Positions 45,105-58,700 of a stretch of 64,000 nucleotides of DNA are shown in pieces. The notes below the pieces were generated by a model. That model ran no database searches, was not told the DNA's origin, and was given only the letters and a program-made list of their open reading frames with translations. Within the stretch, counting starts at the first letter, position 1, and the number at the start of each line of letters is the position of its first letter. The DNA lies in the NCBI GenBank assembly GCA_020284085.1, contig JACEVL010000160.1, positions 563,501 through 627,500 of the forward strand, read 5' to 3'. The DNA comes from Aporrectodea caliginosa (Eukaryota > Annelida > Clitellata > Crassiclitellata > Lumbricidae). The position numbers and the translations under genes are program-made.

Positions 45105-45740
45105 GATCATTTATATTTTATAAAGCTCTTCTCACAGCATAAGCCTTTCAGAAGCACTCCCACTGCCAGGTACCCTAGAGAGAAAAGAAAGGTTTTAAGG
45201 TGAGAGAAAGAGGCACTGATGACACCAGAGAGGATGGTAGAGCATAGAGGGGAAGTCCATTCCATAGGGAAGGACCTATGCAGGCAAAGGATCAGGATTC
45301 AGCCATTGTGGTCCTAACATGGGGTACAAAGAGGTAAAGCCGGTCAGAGGATCTGAGAGGACGCAATGACGTGGCAGAGAGGGGGCGGACAATTTGGTGA
45401 CAAAGATATTTTGGAGCAAGACCCAGTTGTGATTTGAGCGCAAAAATGAGAACTTTAAACTGGATGTGCACAGAGAGAGGTAGCCAATTAAGTTGTTCAG
45501 CCACAAGCAGCTCAATATTCGGAAGATCAGTCGTAAAGAGGCAGCCTATGGTGCATGCGCGATTTGAAAGAGGTAAGTTTGAAGTTGAGAACGAAATGGC
45601 ACAAGTGACTGAGCAATATGGACAGACACAGGGAGAGGGTTCCAAAATCTAGGTTTAGCAACCGAAAAAGCGCTTTCACCAAGAACAGTTGCCATATGTG
45701 TCTTGCACACAACATTGCTATTGCTGCTAATGATTTTAAC
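45105..45740 (-). mobile_element. CR1/L2-like LINE 3' fragment
   Basis: A minus-strand open piece reads LNWLPLSVHIQFKVLIFALK, GLAPKYLCHQIV and LRSSDRLYLFVP, the characteristic C-terminal part of CR1/L2-type reverse transcriptases, with SLWNGLPL soon after. The plus-strand left end is the ATTTATATTTTATAAAGC tail. Only the last part of the element remains. Confidence 0.75.
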
Positions 45741-45819
45741 TGCATATGTTAGGACTTATGTGGAGTTCAAGTGGAAGCCATGTCGTAAGGGTTTTGTATG
45801 TCCTGCGTTATGTAATTTT

Positions 45820-46090
45820 ATGTAATGTAAAATGTCCCTACTGTAATTATCATGTACGTCATATACATGTATGACGTGGCTGTGCCAGTCTAGGTGATGC
45901 TGGGGTCATTAAGAATGGGCTGTATTACAGGGTGTTCCCGACTATAGTAAGATTCACCACTGGTGAGTTCACTCAAGCCAACAGAGACCGTAATTACCGT
46001 ATCAGCCCCAACAGCCACGTCATAATTATGTAGGCTACACATGACGTGGCTGTGGGATGATAATTACAGTAGGGACATTTTACATTACAT
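45820..46090. mobile_element. MITE with about 33-bp terminal inverted repeats
   Basis: ATGTAATGTAAAATGTCCCT at 45820 reappears inverted at the 46090 end, and the match continues through CTACTGTAATTATCAT. Inside, ATGACGTGGCTGTG words add further inverted pairs. No coding sequence. Confidence 0.8.
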
Positions 46091-46099
46091 CGCATTACC

Positions 46100-49000
46100 T
46101 AAGGGTGATTCAGGATAAGCCAATCCAGCCATGCTGCACTATTTCGTTTGGGGCATTCCACTGAATTGCTGCCATTCCAACTGGTTTTGGTGAGGGCTGT
46201 TCACAGAAGTTGTAAACAAAAGGCTGTGATCATACTGTTGAGGCAGAGAAACGGGGCTAAGGCTGAGAGAATAGAGTGAAATTGGTGGACTATTCTGTTG
46301 TTGTTGTTTACAAATACCAAGGATCTAAATTATCATCAGTGGTATATAGCCCTATATCCTTTACTATTTAATTACAATACCGGGTACTTATAATAATTAG
46401 ACACTTAAACTCTGCTATGCTACCAGTTAACGATCTGTTAATAATGGCTGCAGATGAGAGAACCACCTTCTCCTCAGTTTGTATTCGACTATAGACACTT
46501 AAACAATAAGCAATTTCCATTGTCACAAGTAGCCTATCTACCATTTGTCCTTGGTTTATATCCAGGTTGAGTGTAGAGATCAGCTAGCAGTGACGGCTTC
46601 TCTCCACTATCCGGGTCCATAGGCGCATGGAATAGGCACCCAAAGAATGGAAAATGTGACATCATTGCACGATGGGGGACTATAAAGTTCAGATCTTAAT
46701 TCCGAGCAGGTGCATGTGCCCCGTTTTCCCACTAGTAGGTGTGGAAATCCCTGCATGATACCTGGGCCGTTCGACCAGTCTCTTCCAGCTCCTCAAAGGT
46801 CTGGAAACTGAGCTTCGGAGCTCCCTTGTCTTCCATTGCAGGTTCAAAGTGGTCAAACGTCCCCAGTCACTTGTTACAAGCATCTTTGAAACAGATGGTC
46901 TGCATCTTGTAGCTGTATGTTTCTGTGTTAGCGATATATTATCATATGCCTTATGTAGCTCCTTTTGGGTACCTCACAAAAGCGCTACACACATGGCAAT
47001 CTCACTGATCTAAACAAGGGTGTTTTCAGACAGTTTGAAAATGTTTGCTGCACAGAGATGTGATGTGCACAGCATACTGTATTCACATTGATAATTATTA
47101 TCATAAGGCATCCAGTTTGTCCATGGCATACATGAGCATCCAGTCTTCAATGCACATGGGAGGAAACTAAAGGCTTCCTTAAGCTGTACACGAGCGGCTT
47201 CTTGTGCCCAGTTGAACAGAGTTGTCTAAACTTTCCTTGTCTTACGCTGTTCATTGGGTCACTGTCCGTACTGCTCTCAGGTTCTATACAGTCTTAATGT
47301 CCTATAGGCTGTGCCCTTATATAATTTATATAACGTTTAATGTATTGTTTGATAGGCTCACTACATATCCGTTACATATATTTTTTTATCAGACTTAGAT
47401 ACATCTGACTTTATGACCTTTACTAAAAGCCGTGACTGGCAATACACTTTTGAGATGCAGTACTTTGCCTCATAAAACAAACCCTATATTTATATTGCCT
47501 TATGAACTCCCAGTGGGCCAGTGGCCCGTGTAGACAGCAGTGATTATAATAATTAAGTGCACTTCAGTTTTCCATTATTCAACTCCGTGCACAGGGAAGC
47601 ACCTACTTCCCAGACACGAGTCCATGACCAGGTCACGACAGACACCCATAACTTTCCATATCGCACCAAAACCAAACCGACTAAATAGTGAAAGAGGCGT
47701 ATGAGTACAAATAATATGCCCACGTTCATTAGACTAAACAGGATATGCGCTTTTATCTGTCATCCTGACACCGCCTACAGCCACATAAAGTTGTTTAAGC
47801 CATGCAACCCTTGACCCAGACGGACGCCTCCGTGGGCCCGGTTGTGGGACCGCTAATGGCTACTGGTGTCACACCAGCTGTGGGACCAATAAACGTGGCT
47901 GTCACGGATAATGGCTGTTTGATTGTTGTTGTCGTGGTAACGTTGTTGCACTCAAAGTTCTTAAACCCAAAGAGTTCAATGCTCTAAGCATAGATGACCC
48001 GTATAACCTCGAGAGAAAACCATTCCAGATGCCACGAAAAATGTAACTGTAAGGTATGGTAATGACAAAGTCAATGACTCTGGCAGCCACAGGACGTCGT
48101 TAAACACTGTCCGGTATTGTATTGTATTGTATTGTATCTATCAATTTATATAGCGCCTCTCGCAGTGCACACCAATCAGAGGTGCTGTGCATCTCCTTTG
48201 TACTTGTTGCGGATAAAATTTAACAAATCCTATTTTATAACAGAATGCAATATGCATTAACATGCCTAAAGATGACTGCAAAAGCACAAAGGTGTATTGC
48301 TTTCATTGTAACGAATCAAAATCGGCTTTGAACAATGGTTTAATTAATAAATTCAGCATCAAAATCAACACAAGTGTGACAAGAAATTATCTGCACGAGG
48401 TCAAATCGTGACCAGTGAGAATCCGCCATCATATGCAACAGTTCATCATAGACTACGCTAGTTAGGCCAACGGAAACTAACAGTAGTCCACCATCTGTAG
48501 CTCATCAAAATCTCACAACGGAAGATGACAGCCACTTAGAACAACAACTAACACAATCCACCTTGTCCAGGCTTTCAAACGGTACGGTCTGCAGCTCCTA
48601 AAAATCTCGGCGGAACAGAACAAGACAACCATTTAAAACAACGGACGATAACCACTTTCTAAAGCATCTACAGTTTTTCACGGTTTGCAGCAGAATTTTT
48701 CTATGGAAGGCAGCATTGAACAGCTAGTTTTGTTTGGATGATCTTAGCCGTATCATTGGAGGTGCATGGCTATCTAGAAAACTAAGTAACAGCATTCATC
48801 AAAGGCATGACCCTTTGCCTCAGGGTTGTTTAGGCTGAGGCACGTTAAAACAATAATCGAACTATTTGAAAGACCCAGCACCTCCTCAAGTCATATCCGG
48901 AAAATGTGCTGTAAAAATGCTTTCAGTGGATGAGAGGTGAATGGTCGAAATTTGAGAAGATACACAGCCAACAGAAGTTAAATAATATTGCACGAAACTA

Positions 49001-49300
49001 AACTGAAGCACTGACAAGAAGAAACCTTACAGGAGCACAAGAAAAAGAAACAGACCTAAGAGATGCCAACTAACAAGTTTTCAAAACACAAGCAACAAAA
49101 GAGAAACAATGTGAAGCCAGTTGTTGGCACAGATGACAATAGGATATCTGATTGCATGAGAATGTTAACAAGATACTCAAAACAGCTGGTAAAGTGTCAC
49201 CATCTTAGAAGAATAATGTATCAGCACTGTTGCAAAACAAAACAACCAGGGTCACACCCAAAATCAGATCTCATAGATAGTCACAACGACAGCCTCAATC
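46100..49300. other. Intergenic region between convergent kinesin and PH genes
   Basis: No gene is supported. The minus strand at 46690-46880 has a short LINE-like frame (RPLRSWKRLVERPRYHAG). A (TATTG)n run and an ATTTATATAGCGCCTC tail lie at 48115-48190. The remainder is unremarkable AT-rich DNA. Confidence 0.5.
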
Positions 49301-49317
49301 CATGTGTCCTGCTCCCC

Positions 49318-49323
49318 TTTATT
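49318..49323 (-). promoter_or_regulatory. Candidate polyadenylation signal of the PH gene
   Basis: AATAAA on the minus strand, about 450 bases past the stop at 49772. It is one of few candidates in this stretch. Confidence 0.3.
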
Positions 49324-49771
49324 TGGAGTTTACAGTGACTGAAATTGTCCATAAAACATTAACATACACAAAATCAGTTGCAAGTCAAATAACTTGTTTC
49401 AGATCAATTGTTTGATAAATAACTTAAATCAGCTTCCTTGGCAGAGCTGTCAGTCAAATGTTGGTCGAATATTTTCAATTCAAGTGCTTCGAAAGTGTTT
49501 ACCACAGAAGTTAAGCAACGTAAGCGCCACGTTGATATTCCAACATGAAAAGAAATTGCAGAACTTTGGCTGGTCATTTCAGAGAAATTTCTACTCTGAC
49601 TCTCCACGCTTTAAGAATTCATGAAGAGCATTTCATTGTAATATAATGACAATAATACTTATGACCAGCTGTTCAACCTTAAACTTCTGAATTCACTTCT
49701 GCTAGAAAAATCTGTGTTCTTTTGAGATTTTGCAACACTGAATCTTTGCTGTGAAGCACGCATTTGTTCAC

Positions 49772-52700
49772 CTAATAGTTGCTGCAGAAATTGGGTAGGG
49801 TGTGTAACGGACGCGGAGGGGGTTTCGGGGGCGCATTGCCAAGCCACGGCTCATGACACGGTGTCTGAGGGGATAGAGAGAACGGACTGCTGGGTCGACG
49901 AGGTGGAACAGGTGGCGGAGACGAAGACGGTGTTTGCTCCTCCTCATGAACTGTGTCTTGTGGGGGGCAGTAGTTCATTGGGGTCTGGTCCCCCAAGGAG
50001 GATGCGGACTCGTCGAACGATTCACTGAATCCGCTATCTTTGCGACTCATTTTGGAAAACGGTCGCCACTTCGAACCTGAAAGAATAGAAAATTTACTCA
50101 ATTTATACGAAGTGTTGATTGTGTGCATACATAGGAATCCTTCAATAATTGGAATATTATTGTTTTGTTGACCCAAATTTGAAATTTTCTGCAGAATACA
50201 ACATATAAGACATTACAAAAAAGTCAAGCATTTCACTCTGAGTATCTTAAAAGGCCTAAGAAGACAAGATTTAGGACTTTCTCTCAGGATTTTTAAACCT
50301 ATCTGCTACAAACTGAACTGCCCAAGCAGCAAGACTGCATCTGTTGTACAGTATGCAAACTATGGAACAACAGCTTTTGCTTCTACTAGCAAATTTATAC
50401 CAGTAAATATTTATTATATATAACATAGCTATATAGTCCAAACATACAGACATATATGTATACAGTGCTCAAAACTTACAACGCAAATGTTTTGGAAAGT
50501 TTTTGACAGCTGATGATCTATTTAGCTGCATGCTTCTAACTCGCTTAAGTCCTAACTGATTGGGCAACTGTTGCAAAGCGAAGATCCTTCTAGCAGTAGC
50601 AGACTGCTGCCAGAATTGTTGCTCTACATAAATGTAGGCTTAAGTTACAAAGTCAAGAGTGGAGCAAGGTTGAAAAGAGAAATGTCATTTGCGGTTTAGA
50701 TTGAACCAGACAGAAGTAAACCAGGAGTTCAGTTTCACTAACGCCGAAAAACCATTGCAAACAACGGAGTTTTATCACAACCGATAAGGATGAATAAGAA
50801 ACTAATTTTATAATCAATGCATAACAATGGCAAATGGGAAACTGAAAGATAATATCAGGATGAATATTGTGCAAAATGAAACTGCCAGGAAAAGCATCTG
50901 GTAAAATGTTACAGTTTCACAGCTATGCTAATATTATGCATTAACCCAAACTCAGTTACAAGGACTAGGCTAAGTCCAGTAATTTGATTTATAATGTTTA
51001 CATTTGCCAAAAATTAACACCGATTAAGGTGAGGACTAATTATAGTATTTACATAAGGGACTCTTGCCAGGGTCAACATTACATGAACCACATGCTGTTC
51101 TGAGTTTATTACACTGAAGAACATTACAAGCATACACTGTACAATAGCTTCCAATGAGAACCATTTCAATAGCTTATTTTAACACCCGAGTCCTTACAGA
51201 AAGGGCTGAATTAAGACTTTTTGTGCCCAGCAAACCTAATGTATCGACGCTGAAATTCTGGCACCCTATTTAAGAAAACCTACCATGAATTGCTAACAAA
51301 GTTTACAGGATTGGCAAACTTCACATTAAACCTAATTATATTTCAGGAGCACGAGGCTTCAGTGAACTGGAACTTAGTCTAATGCACATAAATTATGTCT
51401 TTGTATATTCATTGCTGTTAACAATGTTTGCTGTAAGAACAATCTAATGCACTTATGTCTTTGTTTATTCGTTGCTTTTCAAAATGTTTGTTGTAAGAAC
51501 AATCAGGTCCTCACCAGGTTCTTTGTGACTTCCAAAGTTTGGGAAGAACGAGTTTGACAAGATCTTTTTCAATGAGGGATAGTCGGCGAGTGTGGCTGAA
51601 GGAAGCGGAGTCCGGGGTGTGCGAGGAGAGTCTGCTTCGAGAACGTCTATGTAACTGCCATCTGAAATATCGTTACACCCATTTCCCATACAGTCACAGT
51701 TTAAATGATCATAATGATGATGACACACAAGAAGATAATTATATTATAATGCAGCATAGATATTGCATTGTTTTAAGTTATGCTAAATTATTAATGCAAG
51801 CTGGACAATATTAGTGGAAATTAAAAATAGGTTTTGTTGAATCTACATCCTGACACTTCTTAAAATGGCGATTCATCATGCTTGATTACATCGCAAGACA
51901 TTTCCTAGTCTCTTAAACTAACCCTAAGGGGCAGGCAGCCTTGGCTTATGAGGGCACATGTCCAGTCTTCTCCCCTGCCGTTTGATCTTCCCATCAACAG
52001 AGTGTGGTCAGTTACAGAACTGTAATGTAATGTAATCACAGATTTATATAGCTCCTCTTCAAGACGCTCTCAACCTAAACGATGGAAAACCAGGATTGAA
52101 CAAAATGGTTTTCAAGCACTTATAGAGTAGAGATAAAGAAAGACTAATGGAGCTCAGGTCGTAACATGATAGGTAACCCATTCCAGAAAGCTGGACCAAC
52201 CACAGCGAAGTATTATAGCGGAGCACCCAATGGGGCCATGAGAGGAGAAGAAATCCTGTAACACTTTTCTGCCCTGGCCTGGATTTCAACCCCAACCCGT
52301 GGATCAACAGTACAGCATCCTAACCACTAGACATTCACCTGAAGTTGTCGTCGTTGTTAGATTTCCAGACGAAGACATCTGTCGATCCATCGAACGATGA
52401 AGCGATGCGCCCGAAATGAGTTTGAACAGCTGCGGCGTGCTTCGATTTAACCGATTTGCCAAGGACAATGTCCCTCTAATCGGTTTCTTCACTTCATGAG
52501 ACAGGTTCAAGGGACAGCTCGGAGGCCGATTTATCCGAGACACAAGATGGCTGGCCTTGTCAGCAAGTAATTTAATGGCAGCCATCCAGCCCTTCATCTC
52601 AAGCTCCGAATGAGCTCCTAAAATGACTGGAAATCCATTTGAGCGATGTACAATAAACGCTTGGACAAACGAACGGGACTCGAGGTAGGGCTCAACATCG

Positions 52701-55700
52701 GTGACGAAACGCAAGTCAACCCGGTAAGGGGGCGATGCAAAGAAAATCGAACCCTGCGTCTTCCCATTAGTTCCTGGGGCGTCGCATTCTCGGTCGTAGA
52801 TATCGAGGGTGGTTGTCCCCGATTCCTTCCAGTCGTCTCGCAGGACGAGGTATTTCTTCTGCCACGTCTGAAACATTCAGATAATAGGAAATTTTAAGAC
52901 AACTTTCAGAGCTAAATAAAAACCATATTGGCTAAACTTAACTGCATACTGATTCATAAGAAAAAGAAAACTTAATACCCATTTAGCACAAATTTTAAGT
53001 GTTAACTTCTGAAGCAAATAATATTCAAAATATGAGTTATCTTGCTCACAAACATTGGCAGGATACACCAACAGGAAACAAAATTAACTTAGAAACATCC
53101 TACAAGCCAAATACATTAGGTTTATTCAACGTAGCAGCGAAACCCCAATTATTGACTGACTGAAATGACTGACTGACTGAAAATGACTGACTGACTGAAT
53201 TGACTGATTGACTGAAATGACTGACTGACTGAAATGACTGACTGAAATGACTGACTGACTGAAATGACTGACTGACTGAAATGACTGACTTACTGACTGA
53301 CTGACTGAAATGACTGACTGACTGCCTGACTGACTGAACTGATTGACTGACTGAAATGAACTGACTGACTGAAATGATTGACTGACAACTGACTGACTTA
53401 AGTGACCGACTGACGGGACGGGCACGCGGCTGAAGGGGGCTGAGCGGGCAGCTGACGGATGGACTGATGGAAACAACTGTACAGAGTTGAACAAGTAAAA
53501 TGCTAAAATACCAGACATTGATAGGTAACACTAAATGCCATGCAGTCTTCTTCTGGTCATTTCCAAGCAGACAACTGTTCTCTCACTTTTCCATCACTCC
53601 TGTCATCAGCAGTCGGCACAGCACTCCCATCCTGTCAGCTTCCAGCTCCTTCCCTCTCCCCTGTCAGACATTCTTGACCCTCATCCTGGGTTTTATCCGT
53701 CTGACTGACATTCCTCCCCCGCTACTTCCTCCTCTTCCTAATGTTTCTCAATTCTCTCTCCCACTCTGATCATTCGGAAAACGAAATTCCACGGATATTG
53801 CAAATGTTGCTTCGGTTATCTGATCAATTCGTCCGTCGGTCGGTCCACTACGATCATTTAGCATTCCCTGGCAGTTCCAGAATTCCCGAGCCAATCGTGA
53901 ATTCCCGACACCGCAGACGGCTAATTCCCGGCAAATTTCTGGCAAGCCACGGCCCGATAAGAGTCAAATGCATCAGCCGTGGACGGCTTTCCAACACGAG
54001 GTCCTATTACCATCCGACCCATCCCTCAATGGTCCCTTCTCTGACCCCATCACATGATGAACTGTTGTCATAAGAAAACTCGACACCCTCAAACAACCAG
54101 CACATGATGGTAATCACACACTAGCATGGTCCTCCGGTATTTCTAAGAAACTGCTCGTCTGGCGAATTTTGTGACCGGATCCAGCTTCAAACAGGATAGA
54201 CTGCAACGGTTTTTAACAGTGCTACAGTTCGTGACTTACACAGATGAACAACCGCAAAAACATCAAATTTCAATCTACAATTCAATTCCAAAGCTCCGTG
54301 CGTAATCGCACGGCCACAGGCCTTAGAAAAACAACAGCATGTATATAAGCATGTACAGTTGTACATGTGAGTGTGGGGTGTGCTTATTTATTTGTGTATA
54401 TATGTGGATAGATTACATAATATAAATGAGGACATAACATCACTTGGACTAACACTAATGGGAGCAATGGACTAAACAAATGATCCGAGGACAATAGAGG
54501 TCATTTACTCCTACCCATCGATGCTAATGGCTGGCATCAGGAACTGATGATGATGATGATATGTATGTAAGCATATGATATGTATGTTACGTATGTGCTG
54601 TGCCTCAACATTAACACATTGTACAGATTTCATAAGTGCTGCACGGATTAAAAAATGCTTTTGTATGCGTGTATGTAAGTATGCATATACAGGGTGGCCC
54701 AATATAAAATGTCCCACCGGATAAAATGCAATTTCTCAACCAATTGAGATTTTAACAAAATTTCAGCATTTACAGAGGAATGATTTTTCAACAAAACACG
54801 AAAATTTCACTGAACAAGTTGCATAGCTTCAAAAGTTACAGCTGTTTAAATTTTTAATTCCATTTTTTCGAATTTCCGCAGATGAGCGGTCCAATAATCG
54901 TTATTTCTTTAAGATTTTTTCAAAAATGTGTTTGTATGCATGCATGTAAGTATGCATGTATGTACTGGTATTTACATGGGAATGTAGCCTACATTAACTT
55001 TATGAGGCACCTTTTAAGGTGCGACCTCACAGCAATTGCCACCACTGAAAAGCTCTACCAAAACCATACTAGTACTGTGGTACTGAAGAACATTTCTAGA
55101 TATGTGTTTATAATTTAAACAGACCATTAATTTGCCTGGTATATTTAACTAGATTACATCCGTTGCATTCACAGAATGAATATAAATAATTATTGATGTA
55201 AAACAGAAAAAAATCCGTAAAAGAAAAATGTCTGTAATTCAGTGACTACCCATAAGTTAAGCAGAAACCTTGAATCAAAGGTCAGAAGAAACTAGCAGCA
55301 GTAGGCTACATGTAACACGCAACAGTAACACGCAACACGTGTATTATAATTAACCCATAATAATGACCTGACTCACTGCTTGACTCAGAGCCGTGCCCCA
55401 CCTTCAAGGTCTACTGTAAAATTCTGAGTCATCCCAATGGCATAAAATTATATCTTCCAGTATATGGATTATCCATTTATTATTCTTATTATATAATTAT
55501 TACTTGGGGACTTTTTTACTATTATTATTATTTCCACTTTCATCTGCTTCAACGGTCTTGCCATAAACCCTGATAAAGCAATCATGTTTGGCTGATGCCA
55601 ACAACTGCGCTCTTTCCTTCTCATTCCAGTGTTGACCTTGCTGGCACGGTTCTTCCACTGAATCCACTATCAAAAACTGTCCAAACACTTGGAGTGAGTC

Positions 55701-58700
55701 TGGACCGTAATCTCACGTTCCAATCCCACATAACTTTTTCTATCATATCAGAGCAATACGTCACATAAGGTCAACCCTTACCAAGGAAATGTCACAGACC
55801 GAAGCCTGCTCTCTCGTCTGCTCTCACCTCGATTTTGCCAAAGTTCTGTGTCTTTGCAGACATATCAGATCTTGAAGTCAAAAGGCTTCAACGCATCCAA
55901 CATTCTCTGGCTCCCATGGCTTTGTGTGCATTTTCTCATTCAAAGCTCATTAGCTCTGCTTGATTGGCTGCATTGGTTTCCTGTAGAATTCTGAATAAGA
56001 TTTTAAAACTGGCTTGTCTTACCTAAAGCCCTCACAACGAGCACTCCTGCCTACCTTCAACTACTACTCTCTCCTTGCATTCCACCATGCAGTCTGCGAT
56101 CTTCGGGTATGGGTCTTAGTTGAGCCTTGATGTAGCATGGTGATGGGCTCTCGTGCATTCAATGTTGATGCCCTTCAGGAATGGAACCAAATACCAATGT
56201 TTGTTCGAAGTTTGAATTCATTCACTTCCTATAAGAAACGCCTTAAAATTAACTATTTCTCATTGGCTTTCAAGAATTTGGATATTATCTAACAGCCCTT
56301 CATATGGCGACTGACTAACCATGCCTCAGATTCACATCTCTGTGTGACCTTGCATGTGTTAGAAATGTTTGTAACAATAATAATAATTACAATTATTATT
56401 ATACTGTTATCATTATTAGGCCTATTATTATAATTTTACAATTAGTTTAGTTTAGTTTAATCACTTTCATGGACCTTAGGGTTTGAGCTGTCAGACTTGC
56501 TTGGTCAAGTGGATATATTGAAGGGCCATAGCAGTTGAAGGCCTTTTCCCAAATCAATAGACTGATTTATGGCTGTATTGCAGATGTTAGAAGTGGTTTT
56601 ATATAAACGTCTATTACATTAATTTACATAAGAAATAAGGAAATATTCACCAAGTTTCCATGAATCTTGTACGTAAGAAATGTGTTTTCCCTAACTTTCA
56701 AAAGCCCTCATGGTTTTACCACTGGACCCACTTCCTCTATGGCGCACTAATGATTCGGGTAGATGTGCAAAAAACACCAAAGTGCACTCACCACATGATT
56801 CAGGCCATACAAAAAAACTTATAATCTCACAGAATTTTGGCGTCTGGATCCATTGGAAGAGAAAGCGAGGGCTCTTGAGACAGGACAAGTGTTCGGCAGA
56901 CCCAGCCACTCCAGGAAGCAAACACATTTTAACATCAGCCTCAACAGATGAGTCACCTAAGAAGATCTTTGCCCATCGAAAGGATGTTATCGTGTTGACA
57001 CAGCACTGACCATGACCTAGGCCACTCCTTCAGGCAGTGCACCTGACTCATCGGCCCTTAACAATCGACTCACAGAAAACGGAACAACCAACCACTTTAA
57101 GACAACACATCAGCCGCTCCAAGCTAAACCAGTTATTGTTCCTTAGCTGCCAAAAACCGGAGCGCAATTCCAAGACACTTGTCTGGTTTCTGGACAGAGT
57201 TCACTGTGCCTCTACTATTACAAATTTGCTGCATACTTCGACATACTATTAGTTATTTTCATTAGTTTTAAGTTACACTTGCTCATAGAAACATGCATTT
57301 TTATATATCAACCAAAATAAAAAACATAGATGCCCCAGAGACTAGCTTTAACACGCGTAACTATTGCAAGAATGCTGACTGTCATAAGAGGTCAGGTCGT
57401 AAATCCCAAGCTAGTTCCGCAATTATTGGAAAATTATTGCGTTACAACATGACGGTCTTGTTACAATGTGGTTCTTGTAAGGGCCCCTAAAGACAACGTT
57501 GCAATGAGTTTCTTACGCACAAACACACATACACATTTATTCATCACACATTTATTAAGCAATTGTGAGTGAAGGATTTGCTCAAGCTCCCTATAATAAA
57601 CTGTTACTGTCTCAGGGGTGGCTTGTAACTGACTGCCTGCGGTACAAGGTCAGCACTGTAATGAATTGGCTACTATGGCCTTTGATTGGATTAGCTTAAC
57701 TAGCTAAAATGTTGTGAAAATAACAAACATCCACTTGGACAAGTTCCACGCATGAAATTCAGAGCATTAAGTCGGCCAAAAGTTTCTTTGAAATCCTGTT
57801 TCATCCTCTGAACTCTGTACAGGTTACGGATGTCATTAAGACAGTAATTGCAACTATTGCCAAGTCACTCTGTGACGTGAACTGTCAAAACTGCCCTGAC
57901 CTCCAGAGTTCATCCGAGTTCAGAGGGTCACAAACAAAGTCATTATCTACCCATACATTTCCAGCTGAGCAACGAATGGAAAAGTACACCTTTATCTACG
58001 AGGCAGATGACCTGACCCTGCAGCATTGCAGACAGTAAATTGGATCAGGCACACCTTAACACACACTTACAGGTATCAAAGATCAGAGCTGCGTATTAAT
58101 GAATGTTAACCCTCCACAGATCTTCCAAAAAAAGGTAATGGTTATTGTAATCTCAGATTTCTAATGGGCTCACAGAAAGCTAAAACCGTGGGAGTCCTCT
58201 TATTCACAAAGGCACTCGGCTTATTATCTCCCGCAAAAATAGAACAGGAATTTCATGTCTACAATCCACATAAGTCAACTCGTTAACCAAGCACTGTAAT
58301 GTTAAAAATTAATTCAATTATTGCCATGAGTCTGAATATTTTATACTACCCAAGGCGAAGGACAGACAGAAGTACTTTGGTAAAAAACATACAAGTCCTA
58401 GACTGATAGCTAGTGCACTGCAGGACCTACAGCTAATCACTGATTGACAAGAAGTACCTGACTACCAGTACAGCAACCAAACACAGTACTTCTACTCGAG
58501 TATACTGCTATGATCTGTGGAAAGTGCTGCATTGAGGGTAGGGTTCAAACCTGCCAAGTAGCTTTCCACCCCACAATCTAATGCAGGTTGTTTGCTCTTT
58601 CATGCAAACAGAGCAAACCCACATCATGTTCTCTCACCGAAAAAGCAACGCAGCTACGACTTACAGCCTTGAGCACACGACTATCAACTCCCTACAAAGG

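Noticed and set aside
53100..53531. Two long overlapping minus-strand frames rich in V, S and Q (SVSQSVSQS).
   Set aside because: They are translations of the GACT tandem array, open in several frames because the repeat lacks stops. No splice or homology support.
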